A stretch of DNA of 23,241 nucleotides from NCBI GenBank assembly GCA_034435015.1, contig DAOTYH010000099.1:1-23241 (forward strand). Reading direction: 5' to 3'. Of the stretch, positions 15,065-21,812 are shown one piece after another (the stretch's first letter is position 1; each line of letters begins with the position of its first letter). Origin of the DNA: DAOTYH01 sp034435015. Its GTDB lineage: Bacteria > Chloroflexota > Anaerolineae > Aggregatilineales > UBA3940. The position numbers and the translations under genes are program-made. Under the pieces are notes generated by a model. It saw only the letters and a list, made by a program, of their open reading frames with translations. It was not told the origin of the DNA and ran no database searches.

Positions 15065-15658
15065 ATGACAGACTACACCACCCTCAGCGCCGTCAAGAGC
15101 TATCTGCGCATTGGCGGGACGGCAGATGATGTCCTGCTGGCGGCGCTTGTGACACGGGCCAGCCGTCTGATTGACGGGTACTGCCACCGCTGGTTTGCGG
15201 CTGAGACACAGACGCGTACCTATGACGCCGTCGGGCCGCACCTGACGGGGCGTCTGCTCCTGCTGGATGCCGACCTGCTGACCGTCACAACGATCATCAA
15301 CGGCGACGGCAGTCCGATCAGTCTGAGCGAGGTGATCCTGCGCCCGCATAACTGGCCGCCCTACTTTGGGATCGCGCTCAAGGCAACCAGCCCCGTGGCC
15401 TGGACCTACACCGGCAGTCCGGAGGATGCCATCAGCATCACAGGGACTTGGGGCTACAGCGCCGTCCCGCCGGAGCCGGTGGTGCAGGCGGCAGTGCGTC
15501 TGACGGCCTGGCTGTACCGCCAGCGCGACACCGGCGCTGAGCCGGGTCAGATCGAGGTGACCGAGCGGGGCGTGCCGGTCGCGCCGGCGCGGCTTCCGCG
15601 CGATGTGTATGAGCTGTTGGGGCCGTATGTGCGCATCCGGCTGTCGGCAGTGGCTTGA
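15065..15658 (+). CDS. Phage head-tail connector (gp6-like adaptor)
   Basis: A 197-residue protein with the layout of gp6/gp15-type adaptor proteins that form the ring beneath the portal. The N-terminal helical part (TLSAVKSYLRIGGTADDVLLAALVTRASRLIDGYCHRWF) is the family hallmark. A beta-rich insertion follows (about 50-140), then a C-terminal helix region (VVQAAVRLTAWLYRQRD) and a basic tail. The ATG at 15065 has AAGGGGGAAA upstream. The gene comes right after the capsid gene, as in lambdoid and HK97-like modules, which supports the call. Confidence 0.8.
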   Translation: MTDYTTLSAVKSYLRIGGTADDVLLAALVTRASRLIDGYCHRWFAAETQTRTYDAVGPHLTGRLLLLDADLLTVTTIINGDGSPISLSEVILRPHNWPPYFGIALKATSPVAWTYTGSPEDAISITGTWGYSAVPPEPVVQAAVRLTAWLYRQRDTGAEPGQIEVTERGVPVAPARLPRDVYELLGPYVRIRLSAVA

Positions 15659-15675
15659 GTCAGGAGGGAAGGGCG

Positions 15676-16128
15676 ATGACATGGCGGACGGCTTTCAGCA
15701 GGCTGGCGGCTGTCAGCGTGACAGGCGTCCAGACCAGCTACGATCTGGATGATCTGCCCAACACCCTGCCCGCCGCCGACCTGCCCGCGCTGGCCCCTTC
15801 GTTCCCGGACGGGGGCAGTCAGGCCGGCGGGCTGGAGGGACTGGAGACGCTGACCTACGACGGATCGGCGTGGCTGGCGGCGCTGGAAGTGGATCATGTG
15901 CTGTACTGGTCGCCGGCCTGGTCGGAGGTGGGGCTGAGCGCCGTCCTGCCCGATCTGGTGGAGGCGGTGGACAGCTATCTTGACGCGGTCAGCGCAGACG
16001 GCACGCTGGGCGGGGTGCTGGACGAGGAACTGACGATCCTGCGGGTGCAGGTGGGCGTGGTCGAGTACGGCGGAGTGAAGTTCTTCGGCGCACGTTTCCG
16101 GCATCGCTGGGTGCGGATGGCGGGGTGA
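15676..16128 (+). CDS. Small phage structural protein, possible tail-completion or terminator protein
   Basis: A 150-residue soluble protein. The start is ATG 15676, with AGGAGG at 15662-15667 and 8-nt spacing; an in-frame TTG at 15655 overlaps the connector stop and is less likely. The first half is Leu/Ala/Pro-rich and the second half has alternating strands ending VEYGGVKFFGARFRHRWVRMAG. Position after the connector is where phages keep head-closure or tail-terminator genes, and the length fits. I do not recognise a family motif, so this is a positional call. Confidence 0.55.
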   Translation: MTWRTAFSRLAAVSVTGVQTSYDLDDLPNTLPAADLPALAPSFPDGGSQAGGLEGLETLTYDGSAWLAALEVDHVLYWSPAWSEVGLSAVLPDLVEAVDSYLDAVSADGTLGGVLDEELTILRVQVGVVEYGGVKFFGARFRHRWVRMAG

Positions 16129-16133
16129 GTGTC

Positions 16134-17690
16134 ATGCCGCGCCCAACCTACAGGCTTGAGCTGGAACTCTCCTACAACACGTGGACGGATGTCACCGCCG
16201 ACTGGCACACGCCGGTGCCGCTGATCATTGAACGGGGGATCGAGCCGGGCGAGCGCCTGGCCGGTGTGGGGCGGATGACCTTTGCTCTCCACAGCCCGGA
16301 CGGGCGCTATACGCCCGGTCACCCTGCCTGCCGGGCCGGCTTCGAGGCCGGTATCGGCGTGCGTCTGCGGGCCTCAGACGGGGTGCACACGTGGACGCTC
16401 TTCTACGGGCGGGCGGCAGAGATTCGCCCCCGCCGGCATGCGCGGGTGCGCGGGGAGGCAGTCGAGGTGATGTGCGAGGATGACATGGCCGCCCTGCGCC
16501 GCGCCCGTCTGGAGGCTTTTCCGCTACTGCTGGATGTCAGCCCCGACAGTCTCGTCAGCCGGCTGATTGACCGCAGTTTCACGCCGCCGGGTCTGTTCGG
16601 CTATTGGCGGCTGGATCATCCGCAGGCGGGGGCGCTGGGGCAGGGGACGCGTCTGCCGGACTCATCTACCGGCAAGCGCCTCGACAGCGGCCAGAGCGTC
16701 TTCCCGTGGGCCGGCGACACGTGGCCCGTCGGCACATCTGCCGCCGACGCGCTGAGCGATGTGTGTGCCAGCGAAGGGGGCTTCTTCTTTTTGCAGGCCG
16801 ACGGGACGCCTGTCTTTGCAGACCGCCATGCCCGCCCCCGCCGTGTGACGCCTGATGCTGAGGTGAGCGCCTCGCTGGTCAGCGCAGAGGGCGGGCAGGC
16901 CCTCCGCCGGACAGCCAACCGGGTTGAGATCACCGTGCATCCGCGCGAGGTGTCCGGCTCGGTTGAGGTGCTGTGGCAGGCCGGCCATCGGGTGCGGATC
17001 GCCCCTGCCGAAACGCGGACGCTCGTCTGCCGCTATGTGGACCCGCTCCAGCAGGCGGCGCGGGTCGGGGCACGCGAGGTGATCCCGCCCGCCGCCGGGA
17101 CGGACTTCACAGCGAACACCCGCCCTGACGGCGCCGGTCAGGATGTGACCGGCTATGTGACCGTTCAAGTCGAGGCGGGTGCGGCATCGGCGCGGCTGAC
17201 GCTGACCAGCCGCTGGCCTGAGGCGGTGCCGGTGTACGTCCATAACCTGCGTCTGCGCGGCAGGCCGGTGCGGACTTACCATCCGGCCACGGTCATCGCC
17301 GAAGACCCAGCCGGCCAGCCGGTGCGCGGCCTGATGTCCCTGCGGATGGATATGCCCCTTCAGGACGACCCGTCCGTGGCGGGGGATATGGCCTCTGCCC
17401 TGCTGGCCAACCGCAAAGAGCCGCGCCTGTGGCTCACCGTTGAGATGGAGGCGGCGGCCACGGCCTCTGTGCTGGCCCGCGAGGTGGGGGATCGGCTGGC
17501 GGTCAGCGATCCGGTGCTGGGGCTGGACGGCGCGGGCTGTTTCGTTGAGCATATCCGGCATGAAGTGCGGCGCGGCGGGGCGTCGCACCGGCTGATATGG
17601 CGGACCAGCCCCGCCGATCTGGAGGCGTACTGGGTGCTGGACACAGCGGGTTATGCCGCGCTGGGGCAGGGGACGAGAGTCGGATACTAA
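16134..17690 (+). CDS. Baseplate hub / minor tail-like protein
   Basis: A 518-residue protein starting at ATG 16134, with GGGGTGA just upstream; an in-frame GTG at 16125 overlaps the previous stop. The N-terminal part (TYRLELELSYNTWTDVTADW, then ERLAGVGRMTFALHSPDGRY) resembles tail-hub or Gp37-like minor tail proteins that hold barrel-like domains at the tail tip. A beta-rich middle and a region with HPATVIAEDPAGQP follow. The C-terminus YWVLDTAGYAALGQGTRVGY is of a kind found in minor tail proteins. A related motif, GYWRLDHPQAGALGQGTR, occurs near residue 160. It is the largest tail-type gene here, yet no tail-tube or tape-measure gene precedes it. Confidence 0.6.
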   Translation: MPRPTYRLELELSYNTWTDVTADWHTPVPLIIERGIEPGERLAGVGRMTFALHSPDGRYTPGHPACRAGFEAGIGVRLRASDGVHTWTLFYGRAAEIRPRRHARVRGEAVEVMCEDDMAALRRARLEAFPLLLDVSPDSLVSRLIDRSFTPPGLFGYWRLDHPQAGALGQGTRLPDSSTGKRLDSGQSVFPWAGDTWPVGTSAADALSDVCASEGGFFFLQADGTPVFADRHARPRRVTPDAEVSASLVSAEGGQALRRTANRVEITVHPREVSGSVEVLWQAGHRVRIAPAETRTLVCRYVDPLQQAARVGAREVIPPAAGTDFTANTRPDGAGQDVTGYVTVQVEAGAASARLTLTSRWPEAVPVYVHNLRLRGRPVRTYHPATVIAEDPAGQPVRGLMSLRMDMPLQDDPSVAGDMASALLANRKEPRLWLTVEMEAAATASVLAREVGDRLAVSDPVLGLDGAGCFVEHIRHEVRRGGASHRLIWRTSPADLEAYWVLDTAGYAALGQGTRVGY

Positions 17691-17707
17691 GGAAGGAGGA
17701 AGACGCA

Positions 17708-18247
17708 ATGGCTTGGTCAACGCCAAGCGCCCGCACAACGGGCGACCTGATCACCGCCGCGATCTGGAATCAGGATGTGGTGGACAACAGCCGGTTTCTG
17801 CACGACCGCGTGCGTGAGCTGTGGATTCCGTGGACGGCTTACTACGGCTCCGGCCTGAGCGAGGGCAACGTCGGCGACTGGCGGTCAGTGGCTGTCGTCA
17901 ACAACTCGATCAACCACGTCGTATGGTTCTCGTTTTGCGTGCCGTCTGACTTTGCCTCGCTGGCCGGCCTGCATCTGCTGGTGGCGGCCTCAACCAGCAC
18001 GACCTATGAGTATGATGTCAACACCGACTACGGCGCCAGCGGCGAAACGTACAACGCCCATTCCGGGCAGGCCGTCAACCAGACGGCTGCCCTGACGGCC
18101 AACCAGTATGCCCTGCTGGACCTGTCGGGGCTGGTTGGGTCGCTGAGTGCGGGCGACTTTGTGGGGCTGAACCTGTCTAACTCCAACGGGGCCAACGCGG
18201 GGACCCTGCATGTGCTGGGCCTGCGTCTGCGCTACAACCGGACGTAG
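17708..18247 (+). CDS. Phage distal tail / fibre-type structural protein
   Basis: A 179-residue protein starting at ATG 17708 behind AGGAGGAAGA; a longer frame upstream lacks such a site. The N-terminus MAWSTPSARTTGDLITAAIWNQDVVDNSRFL is the typical opening of small phage tail or fibre-associated proteins ('TTGdlItAaiwNq.vrDN'). The rest is beta-rich and Ser/Thr/Gly/Asn-rich, as expected of a receptor-binding or decoration beta-sandwich. It has no membrane segment. It follows the hub-like gene by 17 bp. The role in host or surface binding is inferred. Confidence 0.65.
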   Translation: MAWSTPSARTTGDLITAAIWNQDVVDNSRFLHDRVRELWIPWTAYYGSGLSEGNVGDWRSVAVVNNSINHVVWFSFCVPSDFASLAGLHLLVAASTSTTYEYDVNTDYGASGETYNAHSGQAVNQTAALTANQYALLDLSGLVGSLSAGDFVGLNLSNSNGANAGTLHVLGLRLRYNRT

Positions 18248-18261
18248 GGAGGGGGCAAAAC

Positions 18262-18669
18262 ATGGAGAGCATCTTGATCACCTCAGCCGATGCCGTGTGG
18301 ATCAACGCGGCACGGCTGGCCGAAGAGCTGGAATCTGCGTTGGGGGTGCGGGTGGCGATCCGCGCCGAGCATGAGCGCGGCATCCTGAAGCAGGCGTCCA
18401 TCAGCCGGGCCGACGGCCTGCCGTTGACCGACGGGCAGGCGGCGGCGGCACGGGGGGTCGTGGCGGTGCACGACCCGGCGCGGCCATCCGCCGCCGAGCA
18501 AACCGCCCGCGAGCGGGAAGCCAAGCTGGCCGCCGCACAGATCAGGCTGGCGCAGGCCGATCTGGATGATCTGCGCAGGCAGGTAGTCGAGGCTGACAGC
18601 GTGGAGGCCCTGCGCGAGGCCGCCCTCAAGCTGGCCGATATGATGATGGACATGCTGGCGGTGCGGTGA
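18262..18669 (+). CDS. Coiled-coil protein of the phage cassette, unknown function
   Basis: A 135-residue protein with GGAGGG before ATG 18262. Residues 1-70 are a small alpha/beta part (SADAVWINAARLAEELESALGVRVAIR). Residues ~75-130 are a highly charged, Ala-rich helix likely to form a coiled coil (REREAKLAAAQIRLAQADL and on). It lacks signal peptide and membrane segments. Spacing on both sides is short, so it is part of the cassette operon. I do not recognise it; a tail assembly or fibre chaperone role would suit the position but is not shown by sequence. Confidence 0.55.
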   Translation: MESILITSADAVWINAARLAEELESALGVRVAIRAEHERGILKQASISRADGLPLTDGQAAAARGVVAVHDPARPSAAEQTAREREAKLAAAQIRLAQADLDDLRRQVVEADSVEALREAALKLADMMMDMLAVR

Positions 18670-18697
18670 ACGTTGAGTTCAAGAAGGGGGAATCACA

Positions 18698-18982
18698 ATG
18701 CCTGATATGGTGATCTCGGCGCTGGTGCAGGCGCCCTTTGTGCTGGCGATGGCTTATCTCGTCCAGCGGTTTCTGGTGCACCTGTCTCAGCGCGATGAGG
18801 AATGGCAGGGCTTCACTGAGCGGACCTACAGCGTCATGGCCGAGCGGATTGACGGCCTGACGGAGGCCATTGAGCGGCTGACTGACCTGCTGATCACCCA
18901 TGACGCGCTGACACGCGGCATCGGGCCGGAAACCCGCCGCGAGGCCGATGAAGCGCTTCGGCTGGTAGGGCGGGGGAAGTAG
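18698..18982 (+). CDS. Small membrane/coiled-coil protein, holin-like by layout
   Basis: A 94-residue protein, last gene of the cassette, with AAGGGGGAA before ATG 18698. It has one N-terminal hydrophobic segment (about 5-27, VISALVQAPFVLAMAYLVQRF), then a charged amphipathic helix (about 30-70) and a basic C-terminal tail. This layout matches small single-span phage proteins annotated as holin-like (BhlA/UviB type), but it would equally suit a membrane tether for a capsid or tail particle. No lysin gene is next to it, which weakens a lysis role. Confidence 0.5.
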   Translation: MPDMVISALVQAPFVLAMAYLVQRFLVHLSQRDEEWQGFTERTYSVMAERIDGLTEAIERLTDLLITHDALTRGIGPETRREADEALRLVGRGK

Positions 18983-18987
18983 AGGGC

Positions 18988-19022
18988 CGGCAGGGGGCGA
19001 TGCGGCCAGCCGCTCCCTGCCG
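18988..19022 (+). terminator. Stem-loop at the end of the phage cassette
   Basis: CGGCAGGG (18988-18995) pairs with CCCTGCCG (19015-19022); the loop holds a smaller inner hairpin (GCGGC/GCCGC). It starts 6 bp after the last cassette stop codon. No T-tract follows, so strength is uncertain. Confidence 0.5.
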
Positions 19023-19030
19023 CCAAAACC

Positions 19031-19059
19031 TTGCACGCCGGCGGCAGAAGTGTTACAAC
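19031..19059 (+). promoter_or_regulatory. Possible promoter of the O-methyltransferase gene
   Basis: TTGCAC (19031-19036) and TACAAC (19054-19059) with a 17-nt spacer lie between the cassette's end hairpin and the methyltransferase start. The match is moderate. Confidence 0.35.
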
Positions 19060-19112
19060 ACGCCGCGCAGGCAGGCAGTACCCCGCCCAGAGAGGAGCAA
19101 GGCAGACTATCT

Positions 19113-19703
19113 ATGTTTCATGATATTCCCCAACCCATGCTGGAACGTATGAAGGAAATGGAAGCACGCGATGTCATTGACCGGCAGGACGGCACGCCCC
19201 TTGAGCGCCGACTGCGGCAGGTTGTCCCGTCTACGGGCCGGCTGATCGCACTGCTGGCGGCGATGGCTCCGCCCGGTGCGCTGATCGAGATCGGCACCAG
19301 CGCCGGCTACTCGTCCCTGTGGCTGTCGCTGGCCTGCCGTGCGACAGGCCGCCGCCTGACGACCTTCGAACTCCTGCCGTCTAAGGCCGAGTGGGCGCGT
19401 GAGACGTTCCGCCTGTCCGGCGTCGAAGACCTGATAGATGTGGTCGTCGGTGACGCCCGCGGCTATCTGCCCGGCCTGCGGGAGGTGGCCTTCTGCTTCT
19501 TGGACGCCGAGAAGGATATTTATCTGGACTGCTATGAGATGGTCGTGCCGAATCTCGTGCGCGGCGGCCTGCTGGTGGCCGACAACACCATCAGCCATGC
19601 CGAGCCGGTCCAGCCGATGATTGATCGGGCGCTCAATGACCCCCGTGTGGACGCGCTCAACGTGGCGGTTGATAAAGGCGTGCTGGTGTGCCGCAAGATT
19701 TAG
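19113..19703 (+). CDS. SAM-dependent O-methyltransferase (caffeoyl-CoA-OMT-like family 3)
   Basis: A 196-residue class I methyltransferase of the small O-methyltransferase family 3. Motif I is LIEIGTSAGYSSLWLS (58-72), the acidic residue that binds the SAM ribose is in TTFELLPSK (Glu86), and CFLDAEK (Asp131) and VADNTI (Asp157-Asn158) fit the metal-binding acidic residues of this family. The ATG at 19113 is chosen over upstream in-frame starts because the N-terminus MFHDIPQPMLERM aligns with the usual helix start. It is probably a host gene, separated from the phage cassette by a stem-loop and its own possible promoter. The substrate is unknown. Confidence 0.85.
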   Translation: MFHDIPQPMLERMKEMEARDVIDRQDGTPLERRLRQVVPSTGRLIALLAAMAPPGALIEIGTSAGYSSLWLSLACRATGRRLTTFELLPSKAEWARETFRLSGVEDLIDVVVGDARGYLPGLREVAFCFLDAEKDIYLDCYEMVVPNLVRGGLLVADNTISHAEPVQPMIDRALNDPRVDALNVAVDKGVLVCRKI

Positions 19704-19706
19704 TTT

Positions 19707-19744
19707 GTTTCAGTACCCTCAGCCGGGCGTTAGCCCTGTGCGGC
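19707..19744. repeat. Solitary CRISPR-repeat-like element
   Basis: This 38-bp stretch, starting 4 bp after the methyltransferase stop, matches the CRISPR repeat of the array at 22897 at 31 of 38 positions by eye. All mismatches but one are transitions. The first 16 bases (GTTTCAGTACCCTCAG) are identical. No second repeat lies next to it. Confidence 0.75.
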
Positions 19745-19766
19745 GGCTGACGCGGCTGGCCTTCGA

Positions 19767-19791
19767 GGGGGCGGGAGGGCATCCCGCCCCC
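19767..19791. terminator. Bidirectional terminator-type hairpin between convergent genes
   Basis: GGGGGCGGGA (19767-19776) pairs perfectly with TCCCGCCCCC (19782-19791) around a 5-nt loop, between the ends of the O-methyltransferase and FHA-protein genes. Confidence 0.6.
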
Positions 19792-19802
19792 TGCGGTTTC
19801 GG

Positions 19803-20513
19803 CTAGACGGTGTACTCTGCGCGATTCAGGTACTTATTCAACCGGACTGCCGAGAGGACAACAAACATCAGTTGGAGCGGCAGGGTACACAGCAGGCTAA
19901 GCCCCGCCGTGAAAATCGCCAAGCCGACCTGCAGGCACAGGAAGAGAAAGTCCAGCACCATCAACGTAATGCCGGTGCCCCAATTGCCGGCGATGATCCA
20001 GCCGATGCCCAGCAGGTTCAGGAAGAGGCCCGGCAGTATCTCCAGCAGGATGGCCAGAGCGGGGTCTACCGTCTGGCGGCGGACTGGCTGGACTTCTACG
20101 TAGTAGTAGCGATCCGACGCCGGTGAGGGGGGCGGCGTAGGAGCGGGCGTCTGCCAGCCTGCGCCGTAAGAGGCAGGGGAGGGCGGTAAGTCAACAACCG
20201 TGCCGGTGTTTGGCAGGGGCGCAGTCCGGGCGTAGTCCTCATCTGAGACCACCATGAAGGAGGTGCCGCCCAGCGTGATGGTATCCCCTATCTGAAGGCG
20301 CTGGGGGGAGGTCACGCGACTGCCGTTGACGAACGTCCCGTTCGTACTGCCCGGATCGCTCAGGATGAAAGCGTCACCGTCCCGGCGGATGACGGCGTGA
20401 TAGCCGGATACGCGCGGGTCGCTGACCACAATGGTATTGGTGGTGCTCCGCCCGATGGTGATCTCGGCGCGGTCAAGGGAGTATTCAGCCCCTGTTGAAG
20501 AAATCAGTCTCAT
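19803..20513 (-). CDS. FHA-domain membrane protein
   Basis: A 236-residue protein. Residues 1-90 form a forkhead-associated domain, which binds phosphothreonine peptides; the key residues are present: Gly21-Arg22-Ser23, Ser36, His39 and Asn58 in GSTNGTFVNG. A Pro/Ser/Thr-rich linker follows (about 100-140), then a short Tyr-rich patch (RYYYVEVQPVRR) and a C-terminal membrane part with two to three hydrophobic segments (about 152-225). The ATG at 20513 follows AGGAGAGG. It probably docks a Ser/Thr-kinase-phosphorylated partner at the membrane. No kinase gene is in view. It lies downstream of a lipoprotein gene on the same strand, 93 bp away. Confidence 0.85.
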   Translation of the reverse strand: MRLISSTGAEYSLDRAEITIGRSTTNTIVVSDPRVSGYHAVIRRDGDAFILSDPGSTNGTFVNGSRVTSPQRLQIGDTITLGGTSFMVVSDEDYARTAPLPNTGTVVDLPPSPASYGAGWQTPAPTPPPSPASDRYYYVEVQPVRRQTVDPALAILLEILPGLFLNLLGIGWIIAGNWGTGITLMVLDFLFLCLQVGLAIFTAGLSLLCTLPLQLMFVVLSAVRLNKYLNRAEYTV

Positions 20514-20606
20514 TGTAACCTCTCCTCATGCCCTCAGCGGGGCGCTGTTTCGCAATCCTCTATGATCTATACGACTGAGGCGGCGGCATGGTGGCAGACT
20601 TCCCTG

Positions 20607-21440
20607 TCACGGCAGGGGGGTCGGCACGGCCAGCAGGGGACAGTCAGGGAAGGGGGTCAAGTCAACCGGCAGGTTGGCGCTCAGCAGGTCGTAGGTGACG
20701 GTCAGCGTGCCCCTGCCGTAACGTGAAGTCCCCTGATTGGTGATCACCAGCCGCATCACGTATCCCTCGTCGCGGGCTGTCCACAGGTCAATGACGGCGT
20801 TCTCCAGGGCGTCGGTCTGGATTCCTTCGGCGCGGTAGTGCCGCGACAGGACGCCGTTGATCGTTTCGTTGGGCGGCACGCGCGTCAGCTCAAGTGGATA
20901 GCCGGCCCCCACAAAATCCTCGACGGACACGACAGGTCCGCCTGCCTCCTGTGTTTCCTCTAGGGGGAAGGCAAAACAGCTCCGCGAATCATCCCCAAAG
21001 ATGGTCTCGATGTAGCTGGTGTCTTGGGTGGTGAGCAGGTTCATGCGGCCAGAGGGCAGACCGGCGGGCAGGGTATCTTCGAGGCCCTGCATGCCCTGAT
21101 TGGTGAACTCCAGCCGTGCCAGCGAGGCCGGCGGATCGGCCTGTCCGCTCAGGTCAGCCAGCAGGGTCAGGAAGGCGGGCTGGCCGGAGGGGTTGAGGCC
21201 GCGAAACTCGACTTGCAGGCGGGCAGAGTAGCGGGTCAGGTCTTCGAGGCCGGTGCCGGTATAGGTCAGGACGGGCGGGGCTTGCGGGTCGTCATCGGCG
21301 GAGGGCGTCTGCGCCGGCAGTTGGTCAGCCGGGGCGGGAGTGTCTGCTGGAGCGGGGACGGGGGCCGCCGGCCCGCAGGCGGTCAGGATGGCCGCGAAGA
21401 GGGTAGTCAGGGTCACGCTGAGAGTGCGCACAGGCACCAT
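20607..21440 (-). CDS. Lipoprotein of unknown function
   Basis: A 277-residue exported protein with signal peptide and lipobox LTAC (Cys22), then a Pro/Ala/Asp-rich linker (about 24-58). The remaining ~215 residues are beta-rich and recall LolA/LppX-like lipid-binding lipoproteins in layout (YSARLQVEFRG, then SGRMNLLTTQDTSYIE, then a region ending TVTYDLLSANLPVDLTPFPDCP), but I cannot assign the family firmly. Two cysteines (SRSCFAF and FPDCP) may form a disulfide. I choose ATG 21440 because GGAGGTAA lies just upstream; the ATG at 21455 would place this site inside the coding region. Confidence 0.75.
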   Translation of the reverse strand: MVPVRTLSVTLTTLFAAILTACGPAAPVPAPADTPAPADQLPAQTPSADDDPQAPPVLTYTGTGLEDLTRYSARLQVEFRGLNPSGQPAFLTLLADLSGQADPPASLARLEFTNQGMQGLEDTLPAGLPSGRMNLLTTQDTSYIETIFGDDSRSCFAFPLEETQEAGGPVVSVEDFVGAGYPLELTRVPPNETINGVLSRHYRAEGIQTDALENAVIDLWTARDEGYVMRLVITNQGTSRYGRGTLTVTYDLLSANLPVDLTPFPDCPLLAVPTPLP

Positions 21441-21458
21441 GTAAGTTACCTCCATTTC

Positions 21459-21554
21459 ATTCCAGTACCCTCAGCCGGGTATTAGTCCTGTGCGGCTAGG
21501 GGGCAGGGGATGGTGTGGTTTCATCCGCTCAGTCGGTATTGCCCTGTGCGATTG
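21459..21554. repeat. Pair of CRISPR-repeat-like elements with a 21-nt spacer-like segment
   Basis: The first unit (21459-21496) matches the array repeat at 32 of 38 positions; the second (21518-21554) is more degenerate and has gaps. The 21 nt between them (21497-21517) begin TAGGGGGCAGGGGAT, exactly as the segment between the degenerate repeats at 22776-22877. The two pairs therefore appear to be copies of one module. Confidence 0.65.
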
Positions 21555-21587
21555 TTCTGGATAGGGGTATACACTCAATTGTGGTTG

Positions 21588-21616
21588 TTGACAACTTCCT
21601 TTTCCTGTGATACACC
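21588..21616 (+). promoter_or_regulatory. Candidate promoter of the sugar isomerase gene
   Basis: TTGACA at 21588-21593 is followed after 17 nt by TACACC (21611-21616), a weak -10. The -35 box overlaps the small palindrome GTTGT-TG-ACAAC. The leader to the start codon would be about 190 nt long. Confidence 0.35.
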
Positions 21617-21812
21617 TATGTCCGGGCTTTGGGCTGACGACAATAAGGGATCAGGCCGCAGAGCAGGTTAACCAAGGAAGTTGGCCGGACTTCCATGACG
21701 CGCCTCTTCGATGTTGAGAGATGTTCTTGAGTTGGTCCGTAATCGTCTCGATCAAGCGCACGTTTGCGAAGCAGGAGCTTATCTGTCTTCCAATCTAGAG
21801 GAGGTGTAGGCT

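Larger units (their letters stand above)
11637..19022 (+). mobile_element. Compact HK97-type phage structural cassette (no terminase or integrase seen)
   Basis: Eight same-strand genes with short gaps or overlaps encode a portal, protease-capsid fusion, head-tail connector, completion-protein candidate, baseplate-hub-like protein, distal structural protein, coiled-coil protein and membrane protein. The unit has its own promoter and a stem-loop at the end. No integrase, repressor, terminase, tail tube, tape measure or lysin is in the window, and I see no direct repeats flanking it as attachment sites. All frames are intact and GC content matches the host, so it is not an obviously decaying prophage. 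Confidence 0.75.
21441..21812. other. Intergenic region with paired CRISPR-like repeats, promoter and structured leader
   Basis: This 372-bp gene-free stretch separates the lipoprotein (minus) from the isomerase gene (plus). It holds two CRISPR-repeat-like units (21459-21554), a TTGACA promoter candidate (21588), and a leader with inverted repeats: AACTTCCTT (21593-21601) against AAGGAAGTT (21674-21682), and GGAAGT/ACTTCC closing a 7-nt loop just after. I see no small ORF with a ribosome-binding site. Confidence 0.5.

Noticed and set aside
14969..15682. Minus-strand frame opposite the connector gene
   Set aside because: It covers the intergenic hairpin region and the connector gene with His/Arg/Gln-rich shadow sequence and no recognisable domain.
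19050..19112. Upstream start for the O-methyltransferase (MLQHAAQAG...)
   Set aside because: The extra 21 residues do not fit the family N-terminus and would overlap the likely promoter; ATG 19113 is better.
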